Assembly (NCBI GenBank): GCA_003218785.1
Contig: QHOM01000149.1
Location: forward strand, 1 to 5,992
Reading direction: 5' to 3'
Source of the DNA: Verrucomicrobiota bacterium
Lineage (GTDB): Bacteria; Verrucomicrobiota; Verrucomicrobiia; Chthoniobacterales; UBA10450
DNA length: 5,992 nucleotides
This document shows positions 5,195 through 5,992 of the stretch, piece after piece. How positions within the stretch are numbered: the first letter of the stretch is position 1; every line of letters begins with the position of its first letter. The notes under the pieces are model-generated. The model had not been told where the DNA came from and searched no databases. It worked only from the letters and a program-made list of their open reading frames with translations. The position numbers were made by a program, and so were the translations under genes.

Positions 5195-5848
5195 CTACTG
5201 CGGCTGCGGGACGATCCGAATGTAGGGCTTCGGCGCCTTCCAGCCTTGCGGATAACGCCGCTTCGCCTCCTCGTCGGAGACGGAACCGGCGATAATCACT
5301 TCTTCGCCTGGTTTCCAGTTAACTGGGGTAGCCACCTGGTGCTTCGCGGTCAGTTGCAGCGAGTCAATCACTCGCAGCACCTCATCAAAGTTGCGGCCCG
5401 TTGTCATCGGGTAGGCAAGCATGAGCTTGATTTTCTTATCTGGCCCGATGACGTAAACGTTGCGCACGGTGGCGTTATCGCTCGGCTTGCGCGTTTTGGC
5501 ATCGCCTGCGGTATCGGCTGGGAGCATCCCGTACTGCTTGGAAACCTTGAAATCAGCGTCGCCGACGATTGGGTAGTTCGGCGCGTGCCCCTGTGTTTCT
5601 TCGATGTCCTTCGCCCAGCCTTGATGATCGCCGGTCGAATCGACCGACAATCCCATGATCTTCACGTTTCTGCGGTCGAACTCTGGCTTAATTTTGGCCA
5701 TATAGCCGAGTTCGGTCGTGCAGACGGGGGTGAAGTCCTTTGGGTGTGAGAACAGGACGGCCCAAGAATCGCCGATCCAGTCATGAAAGTGCATCCTCCC
5801 CTCAGTGGTTTCCGCCTCGAAGTCTGCTGCTGTATCGCCAATTTTCAT
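5195..5848 (-). CDS. 1-Cys peroxiredoxin, Prx6 subfamily
   Basis: This 217-residue thiol peroxidase reduces hydrogen peroxide and organic hydroperoxides. The peroxidatic cysteine is C43 in SHPKDFTPVCTTEL, with the active-site T40 and H35 of the Prx6 group and R129 in TVRNVYVIGPDKK. No other cysteine occurs in the protein, so it is a 1-Cys enzyme needing an outside thiol reductant. Prx6 features continue with LMLAYPMTTGRNFDEVLRV (142-160), SLQLTAKHQVATPVNWKPG (163-181) and the long C-terminal extension ending YIRIVPQPQ. Length and order match full-length bacterial and eukaryotic Prx6 proteins. No signal peptide is present, so it is probably cytoplasmic. ATG at 5848 is fixed by AAGGAG (complement of 5858-5863) 9 nt upstream. 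It is convergent with mtfA and has no reductase partner in the window. Peroxide induction would be expected for the family but is not shown here. Confidence 0.95.
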   Translation of the reverse strand: MKIGDTAADFEAETTEGRMHFHDWIGDSWAVLFSHPKDFTPVCTTELGYMAKIKPEFDRRNVKIMGLSVDSTGDHQGWAKDIEETQGHAPNYPIVGDADFKVSKQYGMLPADTAGDAKTRKPSDNATVRNVYVIGPDKKIKLMLAYPMTTGRNFDEVLRVIDSLQLTAKHQVATPVNWKPGEEVIIAGSVSDEEAKRRYPQGWKAPKPYIRIVPQPQ

Positions 5849-5893
5849 TTGTTCTTTCTCCTTTTATTTTTGTTTGGACACGATCTGCTCAAA

Positions 5894-5911
5894 TTTCGGA
5901 CCGAAAGTCAA
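5894..5911 (-). promoter_or_regulatory. Candidate promoter and operator of the peroxiredoxin gene
   Basis: On the minus strand, a TTGACT hexamer (complement of 5906-5911) resembles a -35 box about 60 bp before the start codon. It directly abuts a 13-bp palindrome, TTTCGG-T-CCGAAA (5894-5906), the sort of spot a repressor would use. The expected -10 (GCAGAT, complement of 5883-5888, 17-bp spacing) is poor, so the promoter call is weak. The palindrome itself is seen directly. The rest of 5849-5992 shows nothing clearly coding. Confidence 0.28.
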
Positions 5912-5992
5912 TATCGATGTGGGGGAGCGCCGTTTTTCAAAAAGCCGGAGAACAATTTGTTTACGACGCGATCAGTTCGCAGAACTTGTTGA

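Noticed and set aside
4913..5749. Long plus-strand open frame of 278 codons.
   Set aside because: It runs out of frame through the end of mtfA and antisense through the peroxiredoxin gene. Both of those are clear family members, so this frame is a shadow.
5974..5986. AGTTC-GCA-GAACT inverted repeat near the right edge.
   Set aside because: Five-bp arms are expected by chance, and the order of half-sites does not match an SOS box that I know.

Overview
The window is an ordinary-looking bacterial chromosomal segment with moderate GC content (somewhat above half, by eye). Three genes have clear purine-rich Shine-Dalgarno sites (645-905, 1788-2906, 5195-5848) and several others have none. A soil-type Verrucomicrobiota (Chthoniobacterales-like) is my best guess. 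It rests on the mix of a secreted GH47 mannosidase, a Tat-exported HisC-like aminotransferase, MtfA and a Prx6-type peroxiredoxin, together with the style of the proteins. No rRNA or other phylogenetic marker is present, so this is inference only.

Left part (about 1-1790): an accessory strip of small genes. It opens with a RelB/RelE-type toxin-antitoxin pair (100-333 and 299-562, +), preceded by a perfect 8-bp-arm inverted repeat. A small one-helix membrane or exported protein of unknown function follows on the minus strand (645-905). Then comes a roughly 370-bp stretch with no convincing gene, a DUF2442-family gene with a doubtful start (1274-1585, +), and a broken DUF4160-family gene (1589-1784, +). 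The DUF4160 copy has a one-base frameshift near its start and seems to lack an internal block of about 20 or more residues.

Middle (1788-5115): a HisC-family PLP aminotransferase with a twin-arginine signal (1788-2906, -) is divergent, across only 42 bp, from a secreted GH47 alpha-mannosidase (2949-4313, +). The mannosidase is followed 22 bp later by an MtfA-family zinc peptidase (4336-5115, +), probably in the same transcript.

Right part (5116-5992): a short convergent intergenic region with a hairpin, then a 1-Cys Prx6-type peroxiredoxin (5195-5848, -). Its upstream region carries a 13-bp palindrome beside a TTGACT hexamer. Nothing in the last ~140 bp is clearly coding.

The main enzymes do not form an obvious single pathway. 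The aminotransferase and mannosidase both carry export signals and so probably act outside the cytoplasm, while MtfA and the peroxiredoxin look cytoplasmic. I found no CRISPR array, tRNA, rRNA or intact insertion sequence. The strongest non-routine observations are the hidden broken DUF4160 gene beside DUF2442, the exported HisC-like enzyme, and the bacterial GH47 that keeps its catalytic residues but appears to lack the eukaryotic disulfide.
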